From a virus, in the IMG/VR virus record IMGVR_UViG_3300029448_007456, positions 50,779 through 114,778 of that record: DNA of 64,000 nt; one strand, written 5' to 3'. Positions within the stretch are counted from its first letter, which is position 1; every line of letters begins with the position of its first letter. Below are positions 1 to 8,756 of this stretch, piece by piece. The position numbers and the translations under genes are program-made. Under the pieces are notes generated by a model. It ran no database searches, was not told where the DNA came from, and was given only the letters and a program-made list of their open reading frames with translations.

Positions 1-572
1 TTCCTGATCCGGAAAATTATTATGCTCTGTTGAATGAAAGTGGAGCAGAAGGACTTACTATAGGTATTGAGTCTGGCAGTAACAAAGTTTTGGCTGAAAT
101 GAAAAAACACTGCACTGTGGATGATATTCTCACTGAAATCAATTATTTTTCCTCACATGATGTGTCTTGTGGTATATTATTGTTTCCTGCATTTCCATCT
201 GAGACTAGACAAGATTTTTTAGCCACAGTGAAAATGTTGAAAAAATTACAACCATATTGGTGCAACGGTACAATAAATCTTGTAAACTTCAACACATTTT
301 ATGGCAATGAAAATTACAGTGAATGGGGTAAAAAGACAGAACAAGACGGCATGTATTCACATCCCAATGATCATAGTTTATGGTGGTATAAAAATAATCC
401 AAAACTAGATTACAAAGAGATTGTGTTTAGGAGACTGGTATTGAATAAGTTGGTTGAAACTCTCAATATTCCAACCAATCACGAATATGACTACATGACC
501 CAAATTCATAATTATTTTACAACAAACATAGGAAAGGTAAAAAAGTTTCATGCTGACATTAAAAAACATTGA
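1..572 (+). CDS. Radical SAM protein, C-terminal part (cut by window edge)
   Basis: The frame is open from base 3, so the true start lies left of the window. The stretch GLTIGIESGSNKVLAEMKK is typical of the C-terminal half of radical SAM barrels of the B12-binding type (the 'GIESGS' strand). The CxxxCxxC cluster motif must lie upstream and is not seen. The 3' end overlaps the next gene by 23 nt. The pairing with that gene is repeated at 48.0-49.8 kb, where another radical SAM gene is followed by a homologous small protein, so the two products probably act together. Substrate unknown. Confidence 0.75.
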   Translation, partial: PDPENYYALLNESGAEGLTIGIESGSNKVLAEMKKHCTVDDILTEINYFSSHDVSCGILLFPAFPSETRQDFLATVKMLKKLQPYWCNGTINLVNFNTFYGNENYSEWGKKTEQDGMYSHPNDHSLWWYKNNPKLDYKEIVFRRLVLNKLVETLNIPTNHEYDYMTQIHNYFTTNIGKVKKFHADIKKH

Positions 573-1119
573 ATCAGAGATTGATAAATGTGTTGCTCTA
601 GCAGATGAGTATTCCTATAGATTTGAAATTGAACTGCAAGGTGTATTGTGCAACGGAGATCCTAACACATTTATAAAAATTAATCAAACCACATACTATG
701 AAGAAAAGTTTAATGGTGACAAAAGTTTTGTGATCGATTGTGTGTTGCCAAAAGATAGTGTGTGCAACATTGTGATTGGATTACAGCACAAACAAACTTC
801 CAACACAATACTACAGAACAATAAAATCATACAAGATCAATTTGTCAAAATACGAGACATAAGAATCAATCAAATCAGTTTAGTAAAAAATAATTTATAC
901 TTTTGGGACCATTCCAAGTTTGTGATGCAAAACAATGGTGAAGTCCTGCACAACAGAGATGGAGCATATTTTAATGGTGAATTCATATTGTCGTTGCAGA
1001 CACCTATATTTCCTTATCTCAGTAAATTGTTTCAGGACAATATAAAAAATTACAATGTTGAAAACAAATTTTTGTCATCTGAACACAGACAGGAATTGAT
1101 TCAAGCAGTGTATGATTAG
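550..1119 (+). CDS. Hypothetical partner of radical SAM protein (189 aa)
   Basis: Unknown family. The middle resembles the 136-aa product at 49415-49825: both have a 'V/I-x-DQ-x-(V/I)KI' segment followed by a strand-rich region and an aromatic '[10 protein letters not shown]' or 'QFDEPHFLNL' stretch. No signal peptide or membrane segment is visible; composition suggests a mostly beta protein. It overlaps the radical SAM gene before it by 23 nt and meets clpP tail to tail with a 4-nt overlap. Function is not inferable beyond the conserved gene pairing. Confidence 0.7.
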   Translation: MLTLKNIESEIDKCVALADEYSYRFEIELQGVLCNGDPNTFIKINQTTYYEEKFNGDKSFVIDCVLPKDSVCNIVIGLQHKQTSNTILQNNKIIQDQFVKIRDIRINQISLVKNNLYFWDHSKFVMQNNGEVLHNRDGAYFNGEFILSLQTPIFPYLSKLFQDNIKNYNVENKFLSSEHRQELIQAVYD

Positions 1120-1712
1120 ATGTCTTCTCTGTGAGCGATAATTTTATCAACTAATCCAAACTCTAATGCTTCTTCAGGAGACATGAATTTATCACGTTCC
1201 ATAGAATCATTAATAGTTTCGATTGTTTGCCCTGTATGGTCAGCATACATTTGGTTGAGTTTTTTCTTGATCTTTGTGATTTCTTCTGCATGGATAAGGA
1301 TGTCAGTGGCTTGACCTGATGCTCCTCCTGATGGTTGATGAATCATGATGCGTGAATTTTTCAGTGCATATCGTTTTCCTTTGGTACCTGCCATAGCCAG
1401 TAGGGATCCTGCTGAACAAGCTTGTCCTATGACTAGTGTTGATATGTCACACTTGATAAACTGCATTGTGTCATACATGGCTAGACCTGCTGTGACCAGT
1501 CCGCCTGGCGAATTAATATACATAAAAATGTCTTTGTCAGGTGCCTGTGATTCCAAAAATAGTAATTGTGCTGACACAATAGAGGACACTTGTTCGTTGA
1601 TGCCTCCAGTCAAAAATATAATTCTTTCTTTTAATAAACGTGAAAATATATCATAGGACCTTTCGCCCTTTGATGTCTGTTCTATAACAACAGGTACTAA
1701 ACTCATATCCAT
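1116..1712 (-). CDS. clpP: ClpP serine protease
   Basis: ATP-dependent Clp protease proteolytic subunit, 198 aa, full length for the family. Catalytic triad visible as Ser100 in GQACSAG, His125 in MIHQPSGG and Asp174 in [11 protein letters not shown]; the oligomerisation and substrate-groove segment YINSPGG is intact at 66-71. It should form the tetradecameric chamber fed by ClpX or ClpA; a clpX gene (17151-18332) and a clpS gene (15305-15610) are in the same window. The start is a TATAAT box 6 nt from the ATG with no clear Shine-Dalgarno, suggesting a leaderless message. A functional enzyme is likely because all catalytic residues are kept. Confidence 0.95.
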   Translation of the reverse strand: MDMSLVPVVIEQTSKGERSYDIFSRLLKERIIFLTGGINEQVSSIVSAQLLFLESQAPDKDIFMYINSPGGLVTAGLAMYDTMQFIKCDISTLVIGQACSAGSLLAMAGTKGKRYALKNSRIMIHQPSGGASGQATDILIHAEEITKIKKKLNQMYADHTGQTIETINDSMERDKFMSPEEALEFGLVDKIIAHREDI

Positions 1713-1724
1713 GCTAATATTATA

Positions 1725-2108
1725 CTACTCCTCTACAGTCTCGTCAACTGGTTGACGTTGTTCCGTTGGTTTTTCACATGCCCAACCTGTTCCATCAAAC
1801 CACCTACCATCATCACACAGATAATAGTAACCCCAAAAACCAGGCTTGTATCTTCCACATTCATCTTTGTATCTTCTATAAAATTTTTTTCTACGCACTT
1901 TGCCTTGATAGTGAGATCCATCTGGTTCAACAACATAGTTGCTTCCGCCAAAAGATTCATACATCCTTGCTACAAATGTGCCATTGATATCAATGTTGGA
2001 TAGTAGTTTAGGAAATGCTAATCGTTTCTTAAGTTCTTGCTTGGCTAGATAATCTTTATATTTTTCAGGATCGGTTACCCTTAAAAATGCGAGTTCTTTA
2101 TCTTCCAT
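1725..2108 (-). CDS. Hypothetical protein, 127 aa
   Basis: No family recognised. The N-terminal 35 residues are charged and helical (LRVTDPEKYKDYLAKQELKK). The rest is rich in Tyr, Trp, Gly and Arg (GFWGYYYLCDDGRWFDGTGW), which looks like a small beta domain. The gene lies 12 nt downstream of... that is, upstream of clpP in the same direction, so co-transcription with clpP is plausible. Confidence 0.65.
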   Translation of the reverse strand: MEDKELAFLRVTDPEKYKDYLAKQELKKRLAFPKLLSNIDINGTFVARMYESFGGSNYVVEPDGSHYQGKVRRKKFYRRYKDECGRYKPGFWGYYYLCDDGRWFDGTGWACEKPTEQRQPVDETVEE

Positions 2109-2134
2109 TATCTAACCAAACTGTATATTTTCAT

Positions 2135-2320
2135 TTACTTGGACGAAGCAGCTGCCTTCTCTTCAAGTATTTCTTTTCTTCTTGTCTTGATCAACTTGCC
2201 AAGTTCTTGTAAAGCCTTTCTGGCTCTTGTTGCAGATGCTTTAACACCCTTTTCAGCAAACTTAGTATTTTCTGCCATGTAAGCTTCCATTTGATTTTGT
2301 ATTTCATCCGTTGTTGACAT
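2135..2320 (-). CDS. Hc1-like (histone H1-like) basic protein, 61 aa
   Basis: I chose the ATG at 2320 because AAGGAG sits 9 nt upstream; the longer frame to 2374 has no ribosome site. The stretch KFAEKGVKASATRARKALQEL followed by GKLIKTRRKEI matches the pattern of bacterial histone H1-like Hc1 proteins ('F.EKGNKAAGTRARKALQEL', family knowledge). A lysine/alanine tail follows. Such proteins bind DNA non-specifically and could compact phage or host DNA. Resemblance is by eye only. Confidence 0.7.
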   Translation of the reverse strand: MSTTDEIQNQMEAYMAENTKFAEKGVKASATRARKALQELGKLIKTRRKEILEEKAAASSK

Positions 2321-2388
2321 ATTAATATATCTCCTTATTGCATTATTATATGCTCTGTAGACTGTTTCATGCAAGAAAAAGATTATTG

Positions 2389-3066
2389 TTAATTAAAAAT
2401 TAATCCAGTAAATGACACAGTGAACTGTGGACAGTAGCCAAAATTGCTTGATGCATGGCCATGCCCCCATGGGATATGATACACTTGTCCTGCTTTCCAA
2501 TGTGTTAACACAGTCTTTGATATTTGAAATGCATGACCATCACTCCACTCATTAACAGACCACCACAGTCTTTTGAGTTGGCCTTGCTCATTTGTTTTAG
2601 TGACCGGATCCAAATTGATGTGTGGAAACTTTTTTGCATATGATCCTGCATCATCTTGATGCCATGCAACACCATGTCCTGGAAATTTTACTAAAAGTCT
2701 TATTAATATTGAAGCCGGATCCACATTAAGTTTTGCAATGTTCTCCTTACCCAAAAGATCTTTCAGTTGTTCGTTGGTGTCTCCAAGTATGCCATAGTTT
2801 AATTCAAAGGTATTGTGTTCATTTCTGCCTAACAAATTATTAATATTGGCCCATTGTTTAGCATGTGCAGGATAATGGTCCTTTGGCATTTCCCATTCTT
2901 GTTTTGCATTATGGAAATTTTCTATGGTAAAGTCAATCCATTGTTGAGGATTAATAGATAGTTGTGTAATTGATTTAACTGTTACAGGATCTAGGGAATC
3001 AAAATGTTTTTGCATTTCTGCCCATGGCTTATTGGCAAGCAAATCAACGTATTCATCTTTGTTCAT
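2389..3066 (-). CDS. 2OG-Fe(II) oxygenase superfamily protein
   Basis: 225 aa. A jelly-roll iron site is visible: HxD at His136/Asp138 (GVAWHQDDAGSY) and the distal histidine in WGHGHASSNFG (His204 or His202). The spacing and the aromatic/positively charged C-terminal strand fit Fe(II)/2-oxoglutarate-dependent hydroxylases of the kind common in marine T4-like phages. Substrate unknown (protein side chain or nucleobase). Its start overlaps the stop of the small DUF3553 gene by ATGA, so the exonuclease, DUF3553 and oxygenase genes form one translationally coupled operon. Confidence 0.8.
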   Translation of the reverse strand: MNKDEYVDLLANKPWAEMQKHFDSLDPVTVKSITQLSINPQQWIDFTIENFHNAKQEWEMPKDHYPAHAKQWANINNLLGRNEHNTFELNYGILGDTNEQLKDLLGKENIAKLNVDPASILIRLLVKFPGHGVAWHQDDAGSYAKKFPHINLDPVTKTNEQGQLKRLWWSVNEWSDGHAFQISKTVLTHWKAGQVYHIPWGHGHASSNFGYCPQFTVSFTGLIFN

Positions 3067-3239
3067 AACAATTTAAATTTCTCATAATCAACTTTTAAAA
3101 CTTTTTTGCCTGTGTTTTGAAAATTTATTGTCACAGTGCCGTTAATACAGGATTGAACCTGTCCTTGACCCCATTCTGGATAGTCTACATGTTCAACAAC
3201 TGCGCCAGGCACTAGTATTGATTCTGATTGTCCAAGCAT
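3063..3239 (-). CDS. DUF3553-like small protein, 58 aa
   Basis: Short gene with start ATG overlapping the exonuclease stop (TAATG) and stop overlapping the oxygenase start (ATGA). The sequence 'VPGAVVEHVDYPEWGQGQVQ ... VTINFQNTGKKVLKVDY' has the pattern of DUF3553 (P-G-x-x-V-x-H-P-x-W-G-x-G-x-V plus V-N-F-x-x-x-G-K-K), a tiny KOW/Tudor-like beta barrel also found at the end of UvrD-type helicases. It may bind nucleic acid or a protein partner; role unknown. Confidence 0.8.
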   Translation of the reverse strand: MLGQSESILVPGAVVEHVDYPEWGQGQVQSCINGTVTINFQNTGKKVLKVDYEKFKLL

Positions 3240-3754
3240 TATACTTTTAATTTAGCATAAGATTGTTGGACTGCTTGAGTTTGTGCCACAGCATCTGTAA
3301 GTGCATTGTGTTTGCCTTCTATCTTTACACTGACATCAGCAAGATCAAACAGTGTGCGTGTGTCTCTCACTTCCCAAAACTTCCAAGTGACTGCTTGTTG
3401 CAATGATCGACAGACATCTTCTATGATCACAACATCAAAAATTGCGCCATGACTCCACACATTAGAAGTGCCAAGGCCAAATGTATATAATTTTTTCATT
3501 GCATCTTTAAGATCAATTCGATCATCACCTTCACCGAATGCATCTTCTTGTATCTGTTTGTCTTGTTGGCTCCACCAACCAAGTGTGTCTTCATTGATCA
3601 CTCTGCCATAACTTTCTTGTGTTTCAAGAATAATTCTTTCATAATAGGTAGACTCTATATCTGTTGCATGTGGATCAAATCTACATGCTCCAATGGTCAA
3701 TATGGCCGCATTGGGCGATGTTGCCAGTGTTTCTAAATCAATCATTAAATGCAT
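3239..3754 (-). CDS. DEDDh 3'-5' exonuclease (DexA-like)
   Basis: 171 aa RNase H-fold exonuclease. Motif I Asp6/Glu8 (MIDLETL), motif II Asp107 (SHGAIFD) and motif III His149/Asp154 (HNALTDA) are all present, giving the DEDDh set. Length and 'MIDLET' start match the phage T4 DexA/exoribonuclease-like family. Likely degrades single-stranded DNA or RNA 3'-5', for host DNA breakdown or mRNA turnover. A strong sigma70-type promoter lies just upstream (3761-3789), so expression is probably early. Confidence 0.88.
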   Translation of the reverse strand: MHLMIDLETLATSPNAAILTIGACRFDPHATDIESTYYERIILETQESYGRVINEDTLGWWSQQDKQIQEDAFGEGDDRIDLKDAMKKLYTFGLGTSNVWSHGAIFDVVIIEDVCRSLQQAVTWKFWEVRDTRTLFDLADVSVKIEGKHNALTDAVAQTQAVQQSYAKLKV

Positions 3755-3760
3755 AATTTG

Positions 3761-3789
3761 AGTATATAAGGAAAAAAAGATACTGTCAA
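3761..3789 (-). promoter_or_regulatory. Sigma70-type promoter for exonuclease operon
   Basis: Minus strand TTGACA (3784-3789), 17-nt spacer, TATACT (3761-3766); the ATG at 3754 is 6 nt after the -10 box, so the message would be essentially leaderless. Confidence 0.7.
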
Positions 3790-4008
3790 CACTGCTTGGA
3801 GGGCCTTGCTATGAACTCACCCCCAACGTCCGGCTAGCAGATCACATCATCTCTATGAAGTTTAAATGTGAGCCTACTTCCAACCATCCCCTTGCAAACT
3901 TAGCCATTGGGCCATCTAAAACAAGGTCATGTGCGTTATCCCCCTGCCGAAGGATTATTCCGCCACAAGCTCTAAAAAGTTGCAACTAATTAGAATGCGT
4001 TGTTCAGT
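3785..4008 (-). ncRNA. Candidate structured non-coding RNA (~220 nt)
   Basis: The interval has no credible ORF on either strand and is clearly more GC-rich than its surroundings, with many short complementary blocks. One is the pairing of GCTTG near the 5' end with CAAGC at the 3' end; another is a local hairpin with arms CACAT and ATGTG. A dedicated minus-strand promoter (4015-4042) points into it. It is not a tRNA, RNase P RNA or SRP RNA by eye (their conserved cores are missing). A 6S-like regulator or one of the marine metagenomic RNA motifs is possible. Ends are approximate; no terminator is seen before the exonuclease promoter. Confidence 0.55.
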
Positions 4009-4014
4009 AATAGT

Positions 4015-4042
4015 ATAATAGCACTTTTATTAAATGCGTCAA
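4015..4042 (-). promoter_or_regulatory. Promoter of candidate ncRNA
   Basis: Minus strand TTGACG (4037-4042), 16-nt spacer, TATTAT (4015-4020). This is the same geometry as the early promoters at 43.2-59.9 kb. It has no coding gene directly downstream, which supports an RNA gene. Confidence 0.6.
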
Positions 4043-4096
4043 CCATATAAAAAATCATTGTTTTTTGCAGTTTTTTTGCCTGGAAAATCTTAATCC

Positions 4097-4103
4097 ATAA
4101 ATA
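4097..4103 (+). promoter_or_regulatory. Late-type promoter box
   Basis: ATAAATA, like the T4 late -10 element TATAAATA, placed 11 nt before the ATG at 4115. Confidence 0.5.
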
Positions 4104-4114
4104 TTTGACTTATC

Positions 4115-6031
4115 ATGCTTAATTTAGTGTTAGCACAACCTGGTTTCAGTTGGGGACCATCTCATCTGAATGCTCATTATCTTCCTTATTCAGTTGGTTG
4201 TTTGTGGGCGAAATGTCTAGACAATCAAACAATTGTTGAAAATGTTGAACTTTTAGACATGATTGCTGTGCGTGAAGATATTCAACACTTTGTTGACAAA
4301 TATGATAAAATTGATGTTATTGGTTTTTCTTGCTATGTTTGGAATTACAATTATGTCAATGCTTTAGCCAAAGCAATCAAACGCAAGTTTCCTGAGTGTG
4401 TTGTGGTTTTCGGAGGCCCAGAACCAGAACACAGTGATCAAGACATATTTGTCAATAAACCTTGGCTTGACTGTGTGGTGGTGCAGGAAGGCGAAGTTAG
4501 TTTTGAAAGAATTCTTGAATGCTTGATTACTAAAAAAAGTTTGGAAACAATTCCTGGATTGGTAATCAACAAACGGGGTCAAAGACTGGTTACACCCATA
4601 TCACAAAGAATAACTGATCTTGAGTCCTTGCCTTCACCCTACATCAAGGGCGTGTTTGATCATTTGTTTCACAAACACCCTGATATCACTTGGACAGCCA
4701 TAATGGAAACCAACAGAGGTTGTCCTTACAAATGCACATACTGTGATTGGGGTAGCCTCACATTAAGCAAGATCAAAAAGTTTTTGCTGGACAAAGTGGA
4801 ACAAGAAATCAAATGGATGAGTGATAAAAAAATAGACTTTGTTAACATAGCAGATGCCAACTATGGCATTTTCAAAGAAAGAGATTTAGCCATCACACGA
4901 CTATTTGGCAAATATAGATCAATCACTGGATGGCCAAAAGCAGTCACAACCAATTGGACAAAAAATGCCAAGAAGCATGTGTTGGACATTGCTCAAGAAT
5001 TCAAGGATCAAGGCATTGCAAACAGTGTGACAGTCAGTTTACAGAGTCTACACGATGATGTGTTGGATGCTGTTGAAAGGAAAAATTTTGAACTCAACAA
5101 TATCGAAGAAATGTCCATGGCTTGTTTTGAAAAACAATTACCAGTGGCTGTTGATTTAATTTTGGGATTGCCTATGGAAACAAAAAAATCTTGGAGGCAG
5201 ACATACTACAAGTTATTTGATCTAGACATTCATCAAGATTTTTACACACATCAAGCCATGCTGTTGGAAAATGCACACATGAATCAAAATCAATTGCATC
5301 AGTATGGTATGGAAAAATTTACAAGGCCCATCAAGTTTACTGAAGACAATATGCAACACACTGAATACGCAACCTTTGTCAAAAGCACAAACACAATGAC
5401 GTATGATGATATGATTGACTGTGCAATGCACACCAATTGGATTTATGCTCTGCATCACACTGGCCTAAGTTCTGAGCAGAGCAAATTTTTGCACAAACAC
5501 AGCGGGATACCTTATGCAACTTTTTACAATGGTCTGATTGAATTTTTGTTGCAACATGATTTTATGCACAATTGTTATCAGCAAAGCGTTGAGCAAATCA
5601 AGATGTCCTACAGTGATATAAACCAACCCACTTTGGAACAAATTGACCTTAGCCTAAGTGGTGAGTTTAATATACTTGAATGGAATATTATTAATAAAAA
5701 GATTGAAACTGATATACAAAATTGCATCAAAGAGTTCATTGACACACGATTTACAATTGACAAGGATCTAGTTGATCAGTTGGACGTATATGCACAACTC
5801 AGTTACTTGACATTTGAAAATCATACGAAGTTTGATCAACTGTCACATGAATTTGATTATAATTTTTATGAGGTCAACAATTTAAATGCTGACATGGCAA
5901 AAGGCAAACATACATATGTTTTTAAGAAAAAGTTATCACAGACTTTTGAAAACACTGTGGACTATGCAAATTACATGATTGTGCGAAAACGTAACATTCC
6001 TTCAAAGAACATCATCACACAACAAGATTAG
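4115..6031 (+). CDS. B12-binding-domain radical SAM enzyme
   Basis: 638 aa. The N-terminal ~170 residues form a Rossmann-like cobalamin-binding domain (ending 'VVVFGGPEPEH...VVVQEGEVSF', the usual 'GG.....E.......GEGE' pattern). The radical SAM barrel then carries Cys203-x3-Cys207-x2-Cys210 (CPYKCTYCDWG), which binds the 4Fe-4S cluster. The C-terminal ~200 residues are alpha-helical and unassigned. Such enzymes methylate unactivated carbons or modify cofactors, lipids or natural products; the substrate here is unknown. It is one of six radical SAM genes in the window. The gene stands alone on the plus strand and meets a DUF2061 gene tail to tail with a 4-nt overlap. Confidence 0.9.
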   Translation: MLNLVLAQPGFSWGPSHLNAHYLPYSVGCLWAKCLDNQTIVENVELLDMIAVREDIQHFVDKYDKIDVIGFSCYVWNYNYVNALAKAIKRKFPECVVVFGGPEPEHSDQDIFVNKPWLDCVVVQEGEVSFERILECLITKKSLETIPGLVINKRGQRLVTPISQRITDLESLPSPYIKGVFDHLFHKHPDITWTAIMETNRGCPYKCTYCDWGSLTLSKIKKFLLDKVEQEIKWMSDKKIDFVNIADANYGIFKERDLAITRLFGKYRSITGWPKAVTTNWTKNAKKHVLDIAQEFKDQGIANSVTVSLQSLHDDVLDAVERKNFELNNIEEMSMACFEKQLPVAVDLILGLPMETKKSWRQTYYKLFDLDIHQDFYTHQAMLLENAHMNQNQLHQYGMEKFTRPIKFTEDNMQHTEYATFVKSTNTMTYDDMIDCAMHTNWIYALHHTGLSSEQSKFLHKHSGIPYATFYNGLIEFLLQHDFMHNCYQQSVEQIKMSYSDINQPTLEQIDLSLSGEFNILEWNIINKKIETDIQNCIKEFIDTRFTIDKDLVDQLDVYAQLSYLTFENHTKFDQLSHEFDYNFYEVNNLNADMAKGKHTYVFKKKLSQTFENTVDYANYMIVRKRNIPSKNIITQQD

Positions 6032-6267
6032 GATTTTTTGGTATTAGATGTCCAAATTTTGTGCAACACATAGAACCAAACTGAATTAATGGCTGGTTCG
6101 ACAATGGCCACAGTACCAGCTTCCCATAAACTTGCTCCAGTCATAATACTAACCACTATCATTGCAATGATAATGTGCCCAATAAAAAATATTACTGCAA
6201 GAGATATGCTTGATGTGCCTGCTACATTTTTAAATGTATTCCATATGCCATTTGTTAATTCTGTCAT
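6028..6267 (-). CDS. DUF2061-like membrane protein, 79 aa
   Basis: Two predicted transmembrane helices (about residues 22-45 and 48-70). The pattern 'GHIIIAMIVVSIMTGASLWEA' followed by 'GTVAIVEPAINSVWFYVLHKIW' matches the DUF2061 small membrane family, in which an E-P-x-x-N-x-x-x-Y-x-x-H-x-x-W signature is kept. Role unknown, inner membrane. It lies downstream of the curli cluster in the same direction, with a 52-nt gap. Confidence 0.75.
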   Translation of the reverse strand: MTELTNGIWNTFKNVAGTSSISLAVIFFIGHIIIAMIVVSIMTGASLWEAGTVAIVEPAINSVWFYVLHKIWTSNTKKS

Positions 6268-6319
6268 TTACTCTTCCCAAAAAGTTAGCTTGGTCTAATT
6301 TTAAGATATTTATAAATGG

Positions 6320-7687
6320 CTAATTGCCCTGGGTGGTAGAAAGAGTGCAACCTGCTTGTGTGCCACAGGTCATGTCAATGCTGTAATCTTGATCAGTGGA
6401 TCCTTGCTGTGACAGATCAAAATCAGTGGAATAGCCATCTAGATCAACACGAGCCGCATGGTTACCAGTGCCAGTTTGACTGATATCCACATCATGTGCA
6501 TAACTGCCTGTACCAAGTGTTAGATCTAAATAGTGTTCACCTGTGCCTGACTGATTGATATCAACAGTGTTGTTGCCATTGTCTATGTCCACAAACAAAA
6601 ACTTATCCCCATCGTTTAACTGTTGCATGGTGATCACATTAGAAGAAGAATCTAAATCCACACTCATGAAGTGCTCTGAAGATGTTGTACCATCATTGCG
6701 TTGTTGTAAAGTCAATGTGTTGGTTGATCCATCAATATCAATCAGCATTCTGTGATCTCCTACATCAGTGGCATAGTCACCTTGGGATAGATTCAGTGTG
6801 TTGGTATTGCCTGTGATGTCTAGTCCTATGCCGTTCCTACCACTGCTTCCAGATGTAGTCACATTGCCTTGATCAATATTGAGTGTGTTGTCGTTGCCTG
6901 TGATTTGTGAATCACTGGACCAATCACTGCCAACAACAAAATTATCATTGCCTGCTTGTTCAATATTAATTGTGTTGTTGTTGCCTTGCACATTCATTTT
7001 AATCCCGCTGTCTGATGTGCCTTTGGCTGTGTTCACTGCTGTGGTTTGTGAAGATGTGATTGTAACATTAACTGTGTTTTGGTCAGTGGTTGCAAAACCA
7101 GAGTTAGGCATATCTAACCAACCACTTGTAGAGTTTAAACTTAAATTAGATAAACTATAATGTATATCCATATTAGCAGAACCACCCCATTCATACCAGT
7201 TAATTTGTATTGGGTACCATTGACCACCAACACCAGAAAATGAACCACTAGAGTTCCAATATGTTGGTCCTTGTTGAGCCCAGTCAGATATTACTTTAGT
7301 ATTATTGATGTTTACAATAAGTCCATCATCATTACGACCAGCAAAATAAACTGTTGATGTTTGACCTGTGGTTCCTGGATGTTGCCAATAACCGGTGATA
7401 ACTACCATTCTCTGATTAGCACCATAATTATTATTATGAAGAACTATATTTCCACTATTCCAGTTGTAATTTAAACTGTCAGTAGTACCAGTTCCTTGTG
7501 ATAGACCTACATAACTTGGACTAGAATTATTACAGGTAGAGAGATATGTATAGTTGTTAAAACAAGGTGACTCTACATAAGGTGCATAATGACTAATTGC
7601 AAATACTTCATAATTTAAACTTCCTGCATATGCACTTGAACAAAGCAAAAACAAGATGCTACTGATTTTGAAGAATGCTAATTTCAT
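6320..7687 (-). CDS. Secreted PA14-like/curlin-repeat protein
   Basis: 455 aa with a clear signal peptide (cleavage after ...CSSAYA, about residue 21). Residues ~25-200 look like a PA14/GLEYA-type carbohydrate-binding beta domain (DGLIVNINNTKVISDW, WYPIQINWYEWGGSANMDI). Residues ~230-450 are curlin-like repeats of ~22-26 residues built on 'N-T-(I/L)-x-(I/L)-x-Q-x-x' (NNTINIEQAGNDN, TNTLNLSQGDYA, TNTLTLQQRND). The fusion suggests an amyloid fibre subunit with an adhesive head. The repeats are richer in Asp than E. coli CsgA. Last gene of the csgF-csgG-curlin-FecR cluster; overlaps the FecR gene by 29 nt. Confidence 0.8.
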   Translation of the reverse strand: MKLAFFKISSILFLLCSSAYAGSLNYEVFAISHYAPYVESPCFNNYTYLSTCNNSSPSYVGLSQGTGTTDSLNYNWNSGNIVLHNNNYGANQRMVVITGYWQHPGTTGQTSTVYFAGRNDDGLIVNINNTKVISDWAQQGPTYWNSSGSFSGVGGQWYPIQINWYEWGGSANMDIHYSLSNLSLNSTSGWLDMPNSGFATTDQNTVNVTITSSQTTAVNTAKGTSDSGIKMNVQGNNNTINIEQAGNDNFVVGSDWSSDSQITGNDNTLNIDQGNVTTSGSSGRNGIGLDITGNTNTLNLSQGDYATDVGDHRMLIDIDGSTNTLTLQQRNDGTTSSEHFMSVDLDSSSNVITMQQLNDGDKFLFVDIDNGNNTVDINQSGTGEHYLDLTLGTGSYAHDVDISQTGTGNHAARVDLDGYSTDFDLSQQGSTDQDYSIDMTCGTQAGCTLSTTQGN

Positions 7688-8756
7688 TTTCCTGTCCGTT
7701 AATGGTGTAATCTATTATTTCGTAATCTTGTTGTTGCACATTTAATATATAAGTGTTTTCTTTGTCCAGCCTTAATTCAATAAAGTTGCCTGCCGCATCT
7801 TCTCTGCTCCACACAAAATGTGGATCTTCGTCTAGCAGTATAATTCCTGTTGTTGGATCTTTTCCAAACCGCTGTCCTTCGACTTTTTTGTCAAATTCAC
7901 TTCTCATCTGTTTGGCCAGTTCTTCGTTGATTTGTTTTAGAATATCCACAAGAAAGTTTTGTTCTAAAAAATCAATATCCAATCCCGTTGCCCAATTTTC
8001 AATTTCTTCTTCTAAAGCATCGACATTAAGATCATCAAATTCCAAAAAGTCAATGTCAAGTGCATTGGCCACAGCATTATAGGATGAATTGTCCTGTTGT
8101 TCTTGGATTTCTTTTGGCTTGCTAATAATTAACAAATTGTTGATCATATCTTCTTCTAAACTAAGAATCACTGGCCGCATGGGCACACTTGCAACAGTAT
8201 CAACAACTGTAGCCTGGAATGCCTGGTTCATTATGACTTGACCAGCATCTGATTCAACTGATATTTCCCCCACATAACATTTTCCATCTGTGTTGCAACT
8301 TGGCAATAATATAATTGTGCTACTTCCTATTTCGTCCACTGTCATGGCAAAATCAGTGCCTCTAACTCCTATGGTTGCTGTTGGAGTTTGTATCAATACA
8401 TTCTGTTTGGAGTTTTTGGCAATTTGTCCTGATGCATAACGCACAGTGCCAAGACCTGCTTTAAGCGACAACTTGCCTGTGCCACTGGCAGGATCATACA
8501 CAAATTCATCAATAACAAGTTTTGAATGTTGGGTGATATCTACTCTGGTTTCATCAACAAATTCAATGGCAGTCTTGCCTTTGCCAGTTCGGACTGTGTC
8601 GTATGAAAACACATCAAGGTCAATTTCAGTGACTGCTTCTTCGCCATCAGTACGCTCCACAGCACCAGTGCCTTCGTGCAGTATGACATTCCCTATACTG
8701 GCCCATGAGTTTACTGTCAGCACAAAACTGCACAGCAAATAAAAAAGAAAGTTCAT
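7659..8756 (-). CDS. FecR-domain secreted protein
   Basis: 365 aa with an N-terminal signal peptide (ends ...TVNSWA). Residues ~20-160 match the FecR/LysM-less periplasmic domain: 'DTVRTGKGKTAIEFVDETRV', 'SKLVIDEFVYDP', then 'VRYASGQIAKNSKQNVLIQTPTATIGVRGTDF', in which the TPTATIGVRGT strand is diagnostic. The C-terminal half is acidic and helical with no known domain. Free-standing FecR-domain proteins often accompany surface adhesins; here it lies between two curlin-like genes (4-way overlaps of 1 and 29 nt), so a role in anchoring or assembling the fibre is likely. Confidence 0.8.
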   Translation of the reverse strand: MNFLFYLLCSFVLTVNSWASIGNVILHEGTGAVERTDGEEAVTEIDLDVFSYDTVRTGKGKTAIEFVDETRVDITQHSKLVIDEFVYDPASGTGKLSLKAGLGTVRYASGQIAKNSKQNVLIQTPTATIGVRGTDFAMTVDEIGSSTIILLPSCNTDGKCYVGEISVESDAGQVIMNQAFQATVVDTVASVPMRPVILSLEEDMINNLLIISKPKEIQEQQDNSSYNAVANALDIDFLEFDDLNVDALEEEIENWATGLDIDFLEQNFLVDILKQINEELAKQMRSEFDKKVEGQRFGKDPTTGIILLDEDPHFVWSREDAAGNFIELRLDKENTYILNVQQQDYEIIDYTINGQENEISILQNQ

